Shown one piece after another: positions 36,425 to 45,347 of a DNA stretch of 64,000 bases. Positions within the stretch are counted from its first letter, which is position 1; each line of letters opens with the position of its first letter. The stretch is from Streptomyces ferrugineus (GTDB lineage Bacteria; Actinomycetota; Actinomycetes; Streptomycetales; Streptomycetaceae). Location of the stretch: positions 2,480,001 through 2,544,000 of the forward strand of contig NZ_CP063373.1 in the NCBI RefSeq assembly GCF_015160855.1. The letters are read 5' to 3'. The notes under the pieces are model-generated. The model was not told where the DNA came from, did no database searches, and saw only the letters and a program-made list of their open reading frames with translations. Both the position numbers and the translations under genes were made by a program.

Positions 36425-37830
36425 CCGACTGGCAGGGGAAGAACGTCACCGTCGCCGGACTCGGCGTCTCCGGGATCCCGGCGGCCAAGGTGCTGCACGC
36501 GCGCGGGGCGAACGTCACGGTCGTCAACGACGGCGACGACGCACGCGCGCGTGAGCAGGCCGCCGAGTTGGAGGCGCTCGGTATCGCCGTCCGACTCGGT
36601 GACGGGGCGACCCTGCCCGAAGGCACCGACCTCGTCGTCACCGCGCCCGGCTGGAAGCCGGACAAGCCGCTGTTCGCCGCGGCCCGTGCCGCGGGCCTCG
36701 AGATCTGGGGCGACGTCGAGCTCGCCTGGCGGCTGCGCGGCCCGGACGCCGCCCCCTGGCTCGCCGTCACCGGTACCAACGGCAAGACCACGACCGTCCA
36801 GATGCTCGCCTCGATCCTCAAGGCGGCCGGTCTGCGCACCGCCGCCGTGGGCAACATCGGCGTCTCACTGCTCGACGCGGTGCTCGGCGACGAGCGGTAC
36901 GACGTCCTCGCCGTGGAGCTGTCCAGCTACCAGCTGCACTGGGCGCCCTCCCTCCGGGCGCACTCGGCGGCCGTGCTGAACATCGCGCCCGACCACCTCG
37001 ACTGGCACGGCTCGATGGAGGCGTACACCGCCGACAAGGGCCGTATCTACGAGGGCAATCGCGTCGCCTGTGTCTACAACGTCGCCGACAAGGCCACCGA
37101 GGACCTGGTGCGCGAGGCGGACGTCGAGGAGGGCTGCCGGGCCATCGGCTTCACCCTCGGCAGCCCGGCCCCCTCCCAACTCGGCGTCGTCGACGGCATC
37201 CTCGTCGACCGCGCCTTCGTGGAGAACCGCCAGAAGAACGCCCAGGAGCTCGCCGAGGTCTCCGACGTCAACCCGCCGGCCCCGCACAACATCGCCAACG
37301 CCCTTGCGGCGGCGGCCCTCGCCCGGGCCTACGGGGTGCCCGCCAAGGCCGTACGGGACGGCCTGCGGGCCTTCACTCCGGACGCCCACCGCATCGCGCA
37401 TGTGGCGGACGTGGACGGGGTCGCCTACGTCGACGACTCCAAGGCCACCAACACGCACGCGGCGGAAGCGTCGTTGGCGGCGTACGGGTCCATCGTCTGG
37501 ATCGCGGGCGGGCTCGCCAAGGGCGCCGTCTTCGAGGAACTGGTCGCCAAGTCCGCGGGGCGGCTGCGCGCGGCCGTGCTCATCGGCGCCGATCGTGGCC
37601 TGATCCGTGAAGCCCTGGCGCGACACGCGCCGGAAGTACCCGTCGTCGACGTCGACCGGACCGACACTGGGGCGATGCTCGCGGCAGTCCAGGAGGCCCG
37701 GCGACTCGCCGTCGCCGGGGACACGGTGCTCCTGGCACCTGCCTGTGCCTCGATGGACATGTTCGCCAATTACAACCAGCGCGGTGACGCGTTCGCGGAG
37801 GCGGTTCGCGAACTCGGCGCGGGCGCCTGA
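36406..37830 (+). CDS. murD: UDP-MurNAc-L-Ala:D-Glu ligase
   Basis: This 474-aa ligase adds D-Glu to UDP-MurNAc-L-Ala. Landmarks are the N-terminal VTVAGLGVSGIPAAKVL, the ATP site VTGTNGKTTTVQMLASILKA, NIAPDHLDWH and YVDDSKATNTHAAEASLAAYG. The ATG at 36406 (MGSGQVTDW) lies inside mraY; a GTG at 36421 would instead overlap the mraY stop as GTGA and give 469 residues. Neither has a strong ribosome site, so the start is open. It precedes ftsW after a 103-nt gap. Confidence 0.95.
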   Translation: MGSGQVTDWQGKNVTVAGLGVSGIPAAKVLHARGANVTVVNDGDDARAREQAAELEALGIAVRLGDGATLPEGTDLVVTAPGWKPDKPLFAAARAAGLEIWGDVELAWRLRGPDAAPWLAVTGTNGKTTTVQMLASILKAAGLRTAAVGNIGVSLLDAVLGDERYDVLAVELSSYQLHWAPSLRAHSAAVLNIAPDHLDWHGSMEAYTADKGRIYEGNRVACVYNVADKATEDLVREADVEEGCRAIGFTLGSPAPSQLGVVDGILVDRAFVENRQKNAQELAEVSDVNPPAPHNIANALAAAALARAYGVPAKAVRDGLRAFTPDAHRIAHVADVDGVAYVDDSKATNTHAAEASLAAYGSIVWIAGGLAKGAVFEELVAKSAGRLRAAVLIGADRGLIREALARHAPEVPVVDVDRTDTGAMLAAVQEARRLAVAGDTVLLAPACASMDMFANYNQRGDAFAEAVRELGAGA

Positions 37831-37933
37831 CGGCGGGTCTCGGCCACAGCGGGTGCTTCGGGACCCTTGGAGGGACGCGTGACTCGGATGTGGCCGGACG
37901 GTACGCACGCCCACGACGGGGCGGTGAGCGCCG

Positions 37934-39295
37934 ATGCCCGGTAGCCGTACGGGACGACCGCCCGTACAGCGGGCGGTTCGGCGCCCCGTCGCCTCGCGGC
38001 CGGCGGGCGACAACGGCGTACGGCGGCTCTACACCCGTCTGCAGCGGGCGTGGGACCGGCCGCTGACCGCGTACTACCTCATCCTCGGCGGCAGCCTGCT
38101 GATCACGGTGCTCGGTCTGGTGATGGTCTACTCGGCCTCCCAGATCACCGCGCTGCAGATGTCGCTGCCCGGGTCGTACTTCTTCCGCAAGCAGCTGCTC
38201 GCCGCGGCGATCGGCGCCGGGCTGCTGTTCGCCGCCTCCCGGATGCCCGTGAAGCTGCACCGGGCGCTGGCCTACCCGATCCTCGCGGCCGCCGTCTTCC
38301 TGATGGCGCTGGTGCAGGTGCCCGGGATAGGAGTCGCGGTCAACGGCAACCAGAACTGGATCGCCCTCGGCGGCTCCTTCCAGATCCAGCCCAGCGAGTT
38401 CGGCAAGCTCGCGCTGGTGCTGTGGGGCGCCGACCTGATCGCCCGCAAGCAGGACAAGAAGCTGCTGAGCCAGTGGAAGCACATGCTGGTGCCGCTGGTG
38501 CCGGTCGCCTTCATGCTGCTCGGGCTGATCATGCTCGGCGGAGACATGGGTACGGCGATCATCCTGTCGGCGATCCTGTTCGGCCTGCTGTGGCTGGCGG
38601 GGGCGCCGACCAGGCTGTTCGTGGGCGTGCTGTCGGTCGCCGGGCTGATCGGGCTGGTGCTGATCAAGACCAGCCAGAACCGCATGGCCCGGCTCCAGTG
38701 CCTGGGCGCCACCGAACCGCGCGACGGCGCCGTCGACTGCTGGCAGGCCGTGCACGGCATCTACGCGCTCGCGTCCGGCGGAATCTTCGGCTCCGGGCTG
38801 GGTGCGAGTGTGGAGAAATGGGGTCAACTCCCCGAAGCCCACACCGACTTCATCTTCGCCGTCACCGGTGAGGAACTGGGCCTGGCGGGGACGCTGTCGG
38901 TGCTCGGTCTCTTCGCGGCTCTAGGCTATGCGGGTATCCGCGTGGCCGGACGCACGGAGGACCCCTTCGTGAGGTATGCCGCGGGAGGCGTGACCACCTG
39001 GATCACCGCGCAAGCCGTGATCAACATCGGTGCGGTGCTCGGCCTGCTGCCGATCGCCGGCGTGCCCCTGCCGCTGTTCTCGTACGGGGGATCCGCCCTG
39101 CTGCCGACCATGTTCGCCATCGGGCTGCTGATCGCCTTCGCACGCGACGAGCCCGCTGCGCGGGCAGCGCTTTCCGTGCGGCAACCCCGCTTTGGTAGAA
39201 AGCGTGCGGGAGGCGCCGCGCGTGATCGGGGGCCTCGGAGATGGAACACGATGCGACGGCGTGCCTCGGCGGCGCGTTCGTCCGGAGAGCGGTGA
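37934..39295 (+). CDS. ftsW: SEDS-family peptidoglycan polymerase FtsW
   Basis: This 453-aa polytopic protein has a basic N-terminal tail (about 45 residues), ten predicted membrane helices and a basic C-terminal tail. SEDS landmarks include GGSFQIQPSEFGKLA, LIMLGGDMGTAI, LPEAHTDFIFAVTGEELG and FSYGGSALLP. FtsW polymerises lipid II at the septum with FtsI. It starts at the ATG at 37934 and ends 6 nt before murG. A 37831-37933 gap holds no gene. Confidence 0.96.
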   Translation: MPGSRTGRPPVQRAVRRPVASRPAGDNGVRRLYTRLQRAWDRPLTAYYLILGGSLLITVLGLVMVYSASQITALQMSLPGSYFFRKQLLAAAIGAGLLFAASRMPVKLHRALAYPILAAAVFLMALVQVPGIGVAVNGNQNWIALGGSFQIQPSEFGKLALVLWGADLIARKQDKKLLSQWKHMLVPLVPVAFMLLGLIMLGGDMGTAIILSAILFGLLWLAGAPTRLFVGVLSVAGLIGLVLIKTSQNRMARLQCLGATEPRDGAVDCWQAVHGIYALASGGIFGSGLGASVEKWGQLPEAHTDFIFAVTGEELGLAGTLSVLGLFAALGYAGIRVAGRTEDPFVRYAAGGVTTWITAQAVINIGAVLGLLPIAGVPLPLFSYGGSALLPTMFAIGLLIAFARDEPAARAALSVRQPRFGRKRAGGAARDRGPRRWNTMRRRASAARSSGER

Positions 39296-39301
39296 ATTTC
39301 G

Positions 39302-40396
39302 GTGCATGTCGTACTCGCCGGTGGGGGGACCGCCGGCCACATCGAGCCCGCGCTCGCCCTCGCGGACGCCCTGCGCAGGCAGGACCCGACCGTGGGGATC
39401 ACGGCCCTGGGCACGGAGCGCGGCCTGGAGACCAAGCTCGTTCCGCAGCGGGGCTATGAGCTCGCGCTGATCCCGGCCGTACCGCTGCCGCGCAAGCCCA
39501 CGCCCGAGCTGATCACCGTCCCGGGCCGGCTGCGCGGCACGATCAAGGCGACCGAGCAGATCCTGGAGCGCACCAAGGCGGACGCCGTCGTCGGCTTCGG
39601 CGGCTATGTCGCGCTGCCCGGCTACCTCGCCGCCAAGCGCCTCGGTGTGCCGATCATCATCCACGAGGCCAACGCCCGCCCGGGCCTGGCCAACAAGATC
39701 GGTTCCCGGTACGCCGCCCAGGTCGCCGTCTCCACCCCGGACAGCAAGCTCCGCAACTCGCGCTACATCGGCATCCCGCTGCGCCGCACCATCGCCACCC
39801 TCGACCGGGCCGCCGTCCGCCCCGAGGCCCGCGCGATGTTCGGGCTCGACCCGAACCTGCCCACGCTGCTGGTCTCCGGCGGCTCCCAGGGCGCGCGCCG
39901 CCTGAACGAGGTCGTCCAGCAGGTCGCCCCCTGGCTCCAGCAGGCCGGAATCCAGATCCTGCACGCGGTCGGCCCGAAGAACGAACTGCCGCAGGTCCAT
40001 CAGATGCCGGGGATGCCCCCCTATATCCCGGTAAGTTACTTGGACCGGATGGACCTCGCGTACGCCGCGGCCGACATGATGCTCTGCCGCGCGGGTGCGA
40101 TGACCGTCGCCGAACTCTCCGCCGTCGGACTCCCGGCCGCCTATGTCCCGCTGCCCATCGGCAACGGCGAACAGCGGCTGAACGCCCAGCCGGTGGTCAA
40201 GGCCGGCGGCGGGCTGCTGGTCGACGACGCGGAACTCACCCCCGAGTGGGTGCAGCAGAACGTCCTGCCCGTGCTCGCCGACCCGCACCGGCTGTACGAG
40301 ATGTCCCGCGCCGCAAGCGAGTTCGGCCGCCGGGACGCCGACGACCTGCTCGTCGGCATGGTGTACGAGGCGATCGCCTCGCACCGCCGCCAGTGA
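39302..40396 (+). CDS. murG: UDP-GlcNAc:lipid I GlcNAc transferase
   Basis: This 364-aa GT-B glycosyltransferase adds GlcNAc to lipid I to make lipid II on the inner face of the membrane. The glycine-rich loops VVLAGGGTAGHIEPALALA (N-terminus), VVGFGGYVALPGYLAA and LLVSGGSQGARRLNE are present, with CRAGAMTVAELSAVGLPA in the donor domain. The GTG at 39302 has GGAGAGCGG upstream. Gaps to ftsW and ftsQ are short, consistent with one transcript. Confidence 0.97.
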   Translation: MHVVLAGGGTAGHIEPALALADALRRQDPTVGITALGTERGLETKLVPQRGYELALIPAVPLPRKPTPELITVPGRLRGTIKATEQILERTKADAVVGFGGYVALPGYLAAKRLGVPIIIHEANARPGLANKIGSRYAAQVAVSTPDSKLRNSRYIGIPLRRTIATLDRAAVRPEARAMFGLDPNLPTLLVSGGSQGARRLNEVVQQVAPWLQQAGIQILHAVGPKNELPQVHQMPGMPPYIPVSYLDRMDLAYAAADMMLCRAGAMTVAELSAVGLPAAYVPLPIGNGEQRLNAQPVVKAGGGLLVDDAELTPEWVQQNVLPVLADPHRLYEMSRAASEFGRRDADDLLVGMVYEAIASHRRQ

Positions 40397-40419
40397 CCGT
40401 ATGACGGAGGGCAGGGAGC

Positions 40420-41217
40420 GTGGCCGGACCGACGACCGCCGAGCGCGGGGAACGCCAGCAGGAGTCGTCCGACCCGCCCCTCACCCGGCGGCGGTTGAGG
40501 CTGCCGAGACTTCGTACGATGATCATTCTTGTTGTCCTCCTCGTGCTCCTCGGGGCGGGCTCCGGCTGGCTGCTGTACGGCTCCAAGTGGCTGCGCGTCG
40601 AGCGCGTATCGGTCGCCGGGACCCGGGTTCTGACGCCCGACCAGGTTCTCGAGGCGGCCGACGTCCCCGTCGGGGCACCGTTGATTTCCGTCGACACCGA
40701 GGCGATTGAGGCACGGCTGCGCCGGAAATTGCCCCGAATTGACGAGGTTGACGTGGTCCGCTCCTGGCCCCGTGGAATCGGCCTGAAAGTGGCCGAGCGC
40801 ACTCCGGTTCTGGTTGTCCAAAAGGGCGGAAAGTTCATCGAAGTGGACGATGAAGGTGTCCGTTTCGCCACGGTTTCTGAGGCCCCGAAAGGCGTTCCGG
40901 CACTGGAATTGACGGTGTCCCGGTCGAGCTCCGCCGCCGCGAGTCTGCGCCGCTTCGACGACGCCCGTCTGGTGCGGGAGGCCGTGCGTGTCGCGGATGC
41001 CCTTCCGGACGGCGTCGCGCGTGGCACCCAGGTCGTCAAGGTCCGTTCCTACGACGACATCTCGCTGGTGTTGACCGGCGGCACGACGGTCGCCTGGGGG
41101 AGTGGCGAGAAGGGTGCGGCGAAGGCTCGCACACTCACCGCTCTCATGAAAGCCTCGCCGGATGCGCGGCACTTCGATGTCAGCGTTCCCACCGCCCCCG
41201 CGTCATCGGGGAGTTGA
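40420..41217 (+). CDS. ftsQ: Cell division protein FtsQ
   Basis: This 265-aa bitopic protein has a basic cytoplasmic tail, one membrane helix (MIILVVLLVLLGAGSGWLLY, about residues 34-53), a POTRA domain (VERVSVAGTRVLTPDQVLEAA onward) and a beta domain. It bridges FtsL/FtsB and the septal synthase. The GTG at 40420 follows AGGGAG. From about 40681 to 40925 the third codon position is far less GC-rich than in neighbouring genes; a promoter function for downstream ftsZ or relaxed coding could explain this. Confidence 0.95.
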   Translation: MAGPTTAERGERQQESSDPPLTRRRLRLPRLRTMIILVVLLVLLGAGSGWLLYGSKWLRVERVSVAGTRVLTPDQVLEAADVPVGAPLISVDTEAIEARLRRKLPRIDEVDVVRSWPRGIGLKVAERTPVLVVQKGGKFIEVDDEGVRFATVSEAPKGVPALELTVSRSSSAAASLRRFDDARLVREAVRVADALPDGVARGTQVVKVRSYDDISLVLTGGTTVAWGSGEKGAAKARTLTALMKASPDARHFDVSVPTAPASSGS

Positions 41218-41504
41218 CGCACATCCGCGCAGGCCAGCACCCTGGTTGGGCAGCGACATGGCTGATCACATAGGGTGAAAAGAAAAACGGGAGGTTCGGC
41301 GTGTTCGTTGAACGTGCGCCACTTGTCGACTTAGTGTCCTGTTCAGAAGACTTCAAGGAACAGACACACTGGTAACCCTAAACTTCAGGGTTAGGGTTCG
41401 GGTCGGCGCTACGGACCGTCCCATTCGGCATCAGTCGCCGGTTCACGAAGCACACCGCTTCCCGTGATCCGACGACCCGTAACTCGAGGCGAGAGGCCTT
41501 CGAC
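41218..41504 (+). promoter_or_regulatory. ftsZ promoter region
   Basis: This 287-nt gap is large for the cluster and AT-richer than its surroundings. It contains TAACCCT-aaacttc-AGGGTTA (41373-41393), a perfect 7-bp inverted repeat, followed by further GGGTT. A GACACA at 41363-41368 matches the core of known WhiA sites. In Streptomyces ftsZ has several promoters, one induced for sporulation by WhiA/WhiB; which elements are used here cannot be told from sequence. Confidence 0.6.
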
Positions 41505-42713
41505 GTGGCAGCACCGCAGAACTACCTCGCAGTCATCAAAGTCATCGGTGTCGGCGGCGGTGGTGTCAATGCCATCAACCGGATGATCGAGGTCGGTCTC
41601 AAGGGCGTCGAGTTCATCGCCATCAACACCGACGCGCAAGCTCTGTTGATGAGCGACGCCGACGTCAAGCTCGACGTCGGCCGTGAACTCACCCGCGGAC
41701 TCGGCGCCGGAGCCAACCCGGCCGTGGGCCGCAAGGCCGCCGAGGACCACCGCGAGGAGATCGAGGAGGTCCTCAAGGGGGCCGACATGGTCTTCGTGAC
41801 GGCCGGTGAAGGCGGCGGCACCGGCACCGGCGGCGCGCCCGTCGTGGCCAACATCGCCCGCTCGCTCGGTGCCCTGACCATCGGTGTGGTCACGCGCCCG
41901 TTCACCTTCGAGGGACGGCGCCGCGCCAACCAGGCCGAGGACGGCATCGCCGAGCTCCGCGAAGAGGTCGACACCCTCATCGTCATCCCGAACGACCGGC
42001 TGCTGTCCATCTCGGACCGCCAGGTCTCGGTGCTCGACGCCTTCAAGTCGGCCGACCAGGTCCTGCTCTCCGGTGTCCAGGGCATCACCGACCTCATCAC
42101 CACGCCGGGTCTGATCAACCTCGACTTCGCCGACGTGAAGTCGGTCATGTCCGAGGCCGGTTCGGCCCTCATGGGCATCGGCTCGGCCCGCGGCGACGAC
42201 CGCGCGGTGGCCGCGGCCGAGATGGCGATCTCCTCGCCGCTCCTGGAGGCGTCCATCGACGGCGCCCGGGGCGTACTGCTCTCCATCTCCGGCGGCTCCG
42301 ACCTCGGCCTGTTCGAGATCAACGAGGCCGCCCAGCTGGTCAGCGAGGCCGCCCACCCCGAGGCCAACATCATCTTCGGCGCGGTCATCGACGACGCCCT
42401 CGGCGACGAGGTCCGGGTCACCGTGATCGCGGCCGGCTTCGACGGGGGCCAGCCCCCGGCCCGCCGGGACAACGTCCTCGGCTCGACCTCGTCCTCGGCG
42501 CCCCGCCGCGAGGAGCCCACTCCGGTACGGCAGCAGCCCGAGAGCCGCCCGTCCTTCGGCTCGCTCGGCAGCGTCACGCCGAAGGAGGAGCCGGAGCCCA
42601 CCGCCGCACCGGAGCCGGTGGCCGACATCCCGGTCGCCCCGCCGGTCCCGCCGTCGCGGACCTACGCCGACAGCGCGGCGGAGGAACTGGACGTACCGGA
42701 CTTCCTTAAGTGA
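41505..42713 (+). CDS. ftsZ: Cell division GTPase FtsZ
   Basis: This 402-aa tubulin homologue polymerises into the Z ring. The GTP-binding signature [13 protein letters not shown] is at about residue 103, the N-terminal [14 protein letters not shown] loop and the synergy loop [17 protein letters not shown] are intact, and the conserved C-terminal peptide ends DVPDFLK, which binds SepF. The linker (about 320-390) is Pro/Ser-rich. The GTG at 41505 has GAGAGG upstream. Its own large promoter region suggests control separate from the upstream genes. Confidence 0.98.
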   Translation: MAAPQNYLAVIKVIGVGGGGVNAINRMIEVGLKGVEFIAINTDAQALLMSDADVKLDVGRELTRGLGAGANPAVGRKAAEDHREEIEEVLKGADMVFVTAGEGGGTGTGGAPVVANIARSLGALTIGVVTRPFTFEGRRRANQAEDGIAELREEVDTLIVIPNDRLLSISDRQVSVLDAFKSADQVLLSGVQGITDLITTPGLINLDFADVKSVMSEAGSALMGIGSARGDDRAVAAAEMAISSPLLEASIDGARGVLLSISGGSDLGLFEINEAAQLVSEAAHPEANIIFGAVIDDALGDEVRVTVIAAGFDGGQPPARRDNVLGSTSSSAPRREEPTPVRQQPESRPSFGSLGSVTPKEEPEPTAAPEPVADIPVAPPVPPSRTYADSAAEELDVPDFLK

Positions 42714-42723
42714 TCCTTCTGAC

Positions 42724-43452
42724 GTGATAGGACAGCGCGACACCGTGAGCGGCGCGCACTTCGCCTTCACCGACCGGTGGGGCGGGGTGAGCGCCGCTCC
42801 GTATGAGGAGCTCAATCTCGGCGGGGCGGTCGGCGACGACATCGACGCCGTCCTGACCAACCGCGAGCTCGCCGCCAAGTCGCTCGGCCTCGATCCGGGT
42901 GACGTCGTCTGGATGAACCAGGTGCACGGTACGGATGTCGCCGTGGTCGACGGATCGTGGCGTGACCGTCCGGTGCCCGACGTCGACGCGATCGTCACCG
43001 CACGGCGCGGTCTCGCCCTCGCCGTCCTCACCGCCGACTGTGTGCCGGTCCTGCTGGCCGACCCGGTCGCCGGGATCGCGGCGGCGGCCCACGCGGGGCG
43101 GCCCGGCATGGTCGCCGGAGTCGTCCCGGCGACGCTACGCGCGATGACGGAACTGGGCGCCGACCCCGCCCGAATCGTCTCCCGCACCGGCCCGGCCGTC
43201 TGCGGCCGGTGCTACGAGGTGCCGGATGCGATGCGCGCCGAGGTGGCGGCCGAGGAGCCGACGGCGCACACCGAGACGAGCTGGGGCACACCGGCGGTGG
43301 ACGTGGCCGCCGGAGTGCACGCCCAGCTCGCGCGCCTCGGGGTGCGCGACCGGGTGCAGTCCCCGGTGTGCACACTGGAGTCGGGCGATCACTTCTCGTA
43401 CCGCCGCGACCGCACCACGGGTCGGCTCGCGGGCTATGTCTGGCTGGACTGA
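42724..43452 (+). CDS. Laccase-domain protein (PgeF/YlmD)
   Basis: This 242-aa protein has the metal-binding motif residues of the PgeF/YlmD family: NQVHGTDV, TADCVPVLLAD and AAAHAGRPGMVAG. The family removes mis-incorporated L-Ser from muropeptide precursors in E. coli; other members were called polyphenol oxidases. The usual HAGWRG is HAGRPG here, so the tryptophan is missing. The GTG at 42724 lies 10 nt after ftsZ, and its stop abuts the next gene, so it is probably cotranscribed with ftsZ. Confidence 0.92.
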   Translation: MIGQRDTVSGAHFAFTDRWGGVSAAPYEELNLGGAVGDDIDAVLTNRELAAKSLGLDPGDVVWMNQVHGTDVAVVDGSWRDRPVPDVDAIVTARRGLALAVLTADCVPVLLADPVAGIAAAAHAGRPGMVAGVVPATLRAMTELGADPARIVSRTGPAVCGRCYEVPDAMRAEVAAEEPTAHTETSWGTPAVDVAAGVHAQLARLGVRDRVQSPVCTLESGDHFSYRRDRTTGRLAGYVWLD

Positions 43453-44178
43453 ATGGACATGACGGACCGTAAGGACGAACTCGCCGCGAACCTGGCGAAG
43501 GTGGAGAACCGTATCGCCGCCGCCTGCGCGGCCGCCGGGCGTGCCCGCGAGGAGGTGACCCTGATCGTGGTCACCAAGACCTACCCCGCCGGCGATGTGC
43601 GGATCCTGTCGGAACTCGGTGTGCGCCACGTCGCCGAGAACCGCGATCAGGATGCGGCCCCCAAGGCCGCCGCATGCTCGGATCTGCCCCTTGCGTGGCA
43701 TTTTGTCGGCCAGTTGCAGACCAACAAAGTGCGATCCGTGGTCGGTTACGCGGATCTCGTGCAGTCCGTCGACCGTTCCAAGCTGGTGACGGCGCTCTCG
43801 AAGGAGGCCGTACGGCAGGAGCGCGAGGTCGGCTGTCTCATCCAGGTGGCCCTGGACGCGGGGGAGAACGGCCGGGGTGAGAGAGGTGGTGTGGCGCCGG
43901 GCGGAATCGAGGAGTTGGCCGATCTGGTCGCGAAGGCTCCGGGGCTGCGGCTCGACGGGCTGATGACCGTCGCCCCGCTCACCGGGGAGTACGCGGGGCG
44001 CCAACGGGCGGCGTTCGAGCGGTTGATGGATTTGTCGACCGACCTGCGCCGAGCCCATCCGGCTGCGAACATGGTGTCGGCAGGAATGAGTGCGGATCTC
44101 GAAGAGGCGGTGGCGGCGGGTGCGACACATGTGCGCGTCGGCACTGCGGTACTCGGAGTCCGCCCCAGGCTCGGGTAA
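43453..44178 (+). CDS. YggS-family PLP homeostasis protein
   Basis: This 241-aa alanine-racemase-like barrel binds pyridoxal 5'-phosphate and controls its homeostasis. The PLP lysine is in VTKTYPAGDV (about residue 38); GVRHVAENRDQD, HFVGQLQTNKV and SAGMSADLEEAVAAGATHVRVG are family blocks. The ATG at 43453 directly follows the stop of the laccase-domain gene; an ATG at 43459 is an alternative. YggS genes between ftsZ and sepF are common in actinobacteria. Confidence 0.93.
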   Translation: MDMTDRKDELAANLAKVENRIAAACAAAGRAREEVTLIVVTKTYPAGDVRILSELGVRHVAENRDQDAAPKAAACSDLPLAWHFVGQLQTNKVRSVVGYADLVQSVDRSKLVTALSKEAVRQEREVGCLIQVALDAGENGRGERGGVAPGGIEELADLVAKAPGLRLDGLMTVAPLTGEYAGRQRAAFERLMDLSTDLRRAHPAANMVSAGMSADLEEAVAAGATHVRVGTAVLGVRPRLG

Positions 44179-44303
44179 CGTCGCCAAGAAGTCGGACCAC
44201 AGCAGAAAATATGGTCAATGTCGCCGAAAGGCGGGCGTAACGACCGCGTGGATCGCGGGCACTTGGCAGTCGCCGATCCACCACAGAGCGGAGGACTCAG
44301 AGC

Positions 44304-44945
44304 ATGGCCGGCGCGATGCGCAAGATGGCGGTCTACCTCGGCCTCGTGGAGGACGATGGGTACGACGGCCGGGGGTTCGACCCCGACGATGACTTCGAGC
44401 CCGAACTGGACCCGGAGCCCGAGCGGGACCATCGACGGCACGAGCCGTCGCATCAGTCCCACAGTGCACATCAGTCCCAAAGGGACGAAGAGGTGCGAAT
44501 CGTTCAGCCGCCCGCGCCTCGTGAACCGGTGGCCCGCTCGACTTCGCTACCCGCGGAATCCGGCCGTCCGGCGCGCATCGCGCCCGTGGCGTCCATCACA
44601 CAAGAACGCGCCAGCCTGGAGAAGAACGCACCGGTGATCATGCCCAAGGTCGTGTCGGAACGAGAGCCGTACCGGATCACCACACTTCACCCCCGGACCT
44701 ACAACGAGGCCCGTACCATCGGGGAACACTTCCGTGAGGGCACCCCGGTGATCATGAATCTGACTGAGATGGACGACACAGATGCCAAGCGACTTGTCGA
44801 CTTTGCGGCAGGTTTGGTGTTTGGTCTTCACGGCAGCATCGAGCGGGTGACCCAGAAGGTGTTCCTGTTGTCTCCTGCTAACGTCGATGTCACGGCGGAG
44901 GACAAGGCCCGCATCGCAGAGGGCGGGTTCTTCAACCAGAGCTGA
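44304..44945 (+). CDS. sepF: SepF, Z-ring tethering protein
   Basis: This 213-aa protein has an N-terminal amphipathic helix ([18 protein letters not shown]) that binds membrane, a Glu/Asp/His-rich linker (about 20-120), and the SepF core beta fold ([20 protein letters not shown] onward, with [20 protein letters not shown]). It tethers FtsZ to the membrane by its C-terminal peptide. The ATG at 44304 has GGAGG 7-12 nt upstream. Gaps of 60 nt or more separate it from its neighbours. Confidence 0.96.
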   Translation: MAGAMRKMAVYLGLVEDDGYDGRGFDPDDDFEPELDPEPERDHRRHEPSHQSHSAHQSQRDEEVRIVQPPAPREPVARSTSLPAESGRPARIAPVASITQERASLEKNAPVIMPKVVSEREPYRITTLHPRTYNEARTIGEHFREGTPVIMNLTEMDDTDAKRLVDFAAGLVFGLHGSIERVTQKVFLLSPANVDVTAEDKARIAEGGFFNQS

Positions 44946-45004
44946 GACGCACCACCGGAAGAAACGCACGGAACAGGGAAACAGGGGAGAGGGAAACACC
45001 AGTC

Positions 45005-45292
45005 ATGAGCGTGGTCCTGCAGGTTCTCTACATCGCGCTGATGGTGTTCCTCATCGTGCTCATCTTCCGGTTGGTCATGGACTACGTCTTCCAGTTCGCC
45101 CGCTCATGGCAACCCGGCAAGGCGATGGTGGTCGTTCTTGAGGCCACCTACACTGTCACTGATCCACCGCTGAAGCTTCTGCGGCGGGTGATCCCGCCGC
45201 TGCGTCTCGGGGGCGTGGCGCTCGACCTGTCCTTCTTCGTACTGATGATCATCGTCTACATCTTGATCACGCTTGTACGGAGCGCGATGTGA
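45005..45292 (+). CDS. YggT-family membrane protein
   Basis: This 95-aa protein has two membrane helices (VVLQVLYIALMVFLIVLIFR and LDLSFFVLMIIVYILITLV) around a short cytoplasmic loop with PLLRRVIPP-type sequence. YggT proteins between sepF and divIVA occur in many Gram-positives; their role is unknown. The ATG at 45005 has GGGAGAGGG upstream. Confidence 0.93.
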   Translation: MSVVLQVLYIALMVFLIVLIFRLVMDYVFQFARSWQPGKAMVVVLEATYTVTDPPLKLLRRVIPPLRLGGVALDLSFFVLMIIVYILITLVRSAM

Positions 45293-45347
45293 ACGATGTG
45301 ACAGATACGGTCTTGCCGACTGCCGACGACTACGTTGAGGTGAAGAG

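Noticed and set aside
41373..41399. TAACCCTAA/GGGTTAGGGTT resembles a telomere repeat
   Set aside because: It is a short inverted repeat in the ftsZ promoter region; there is no tandem array.
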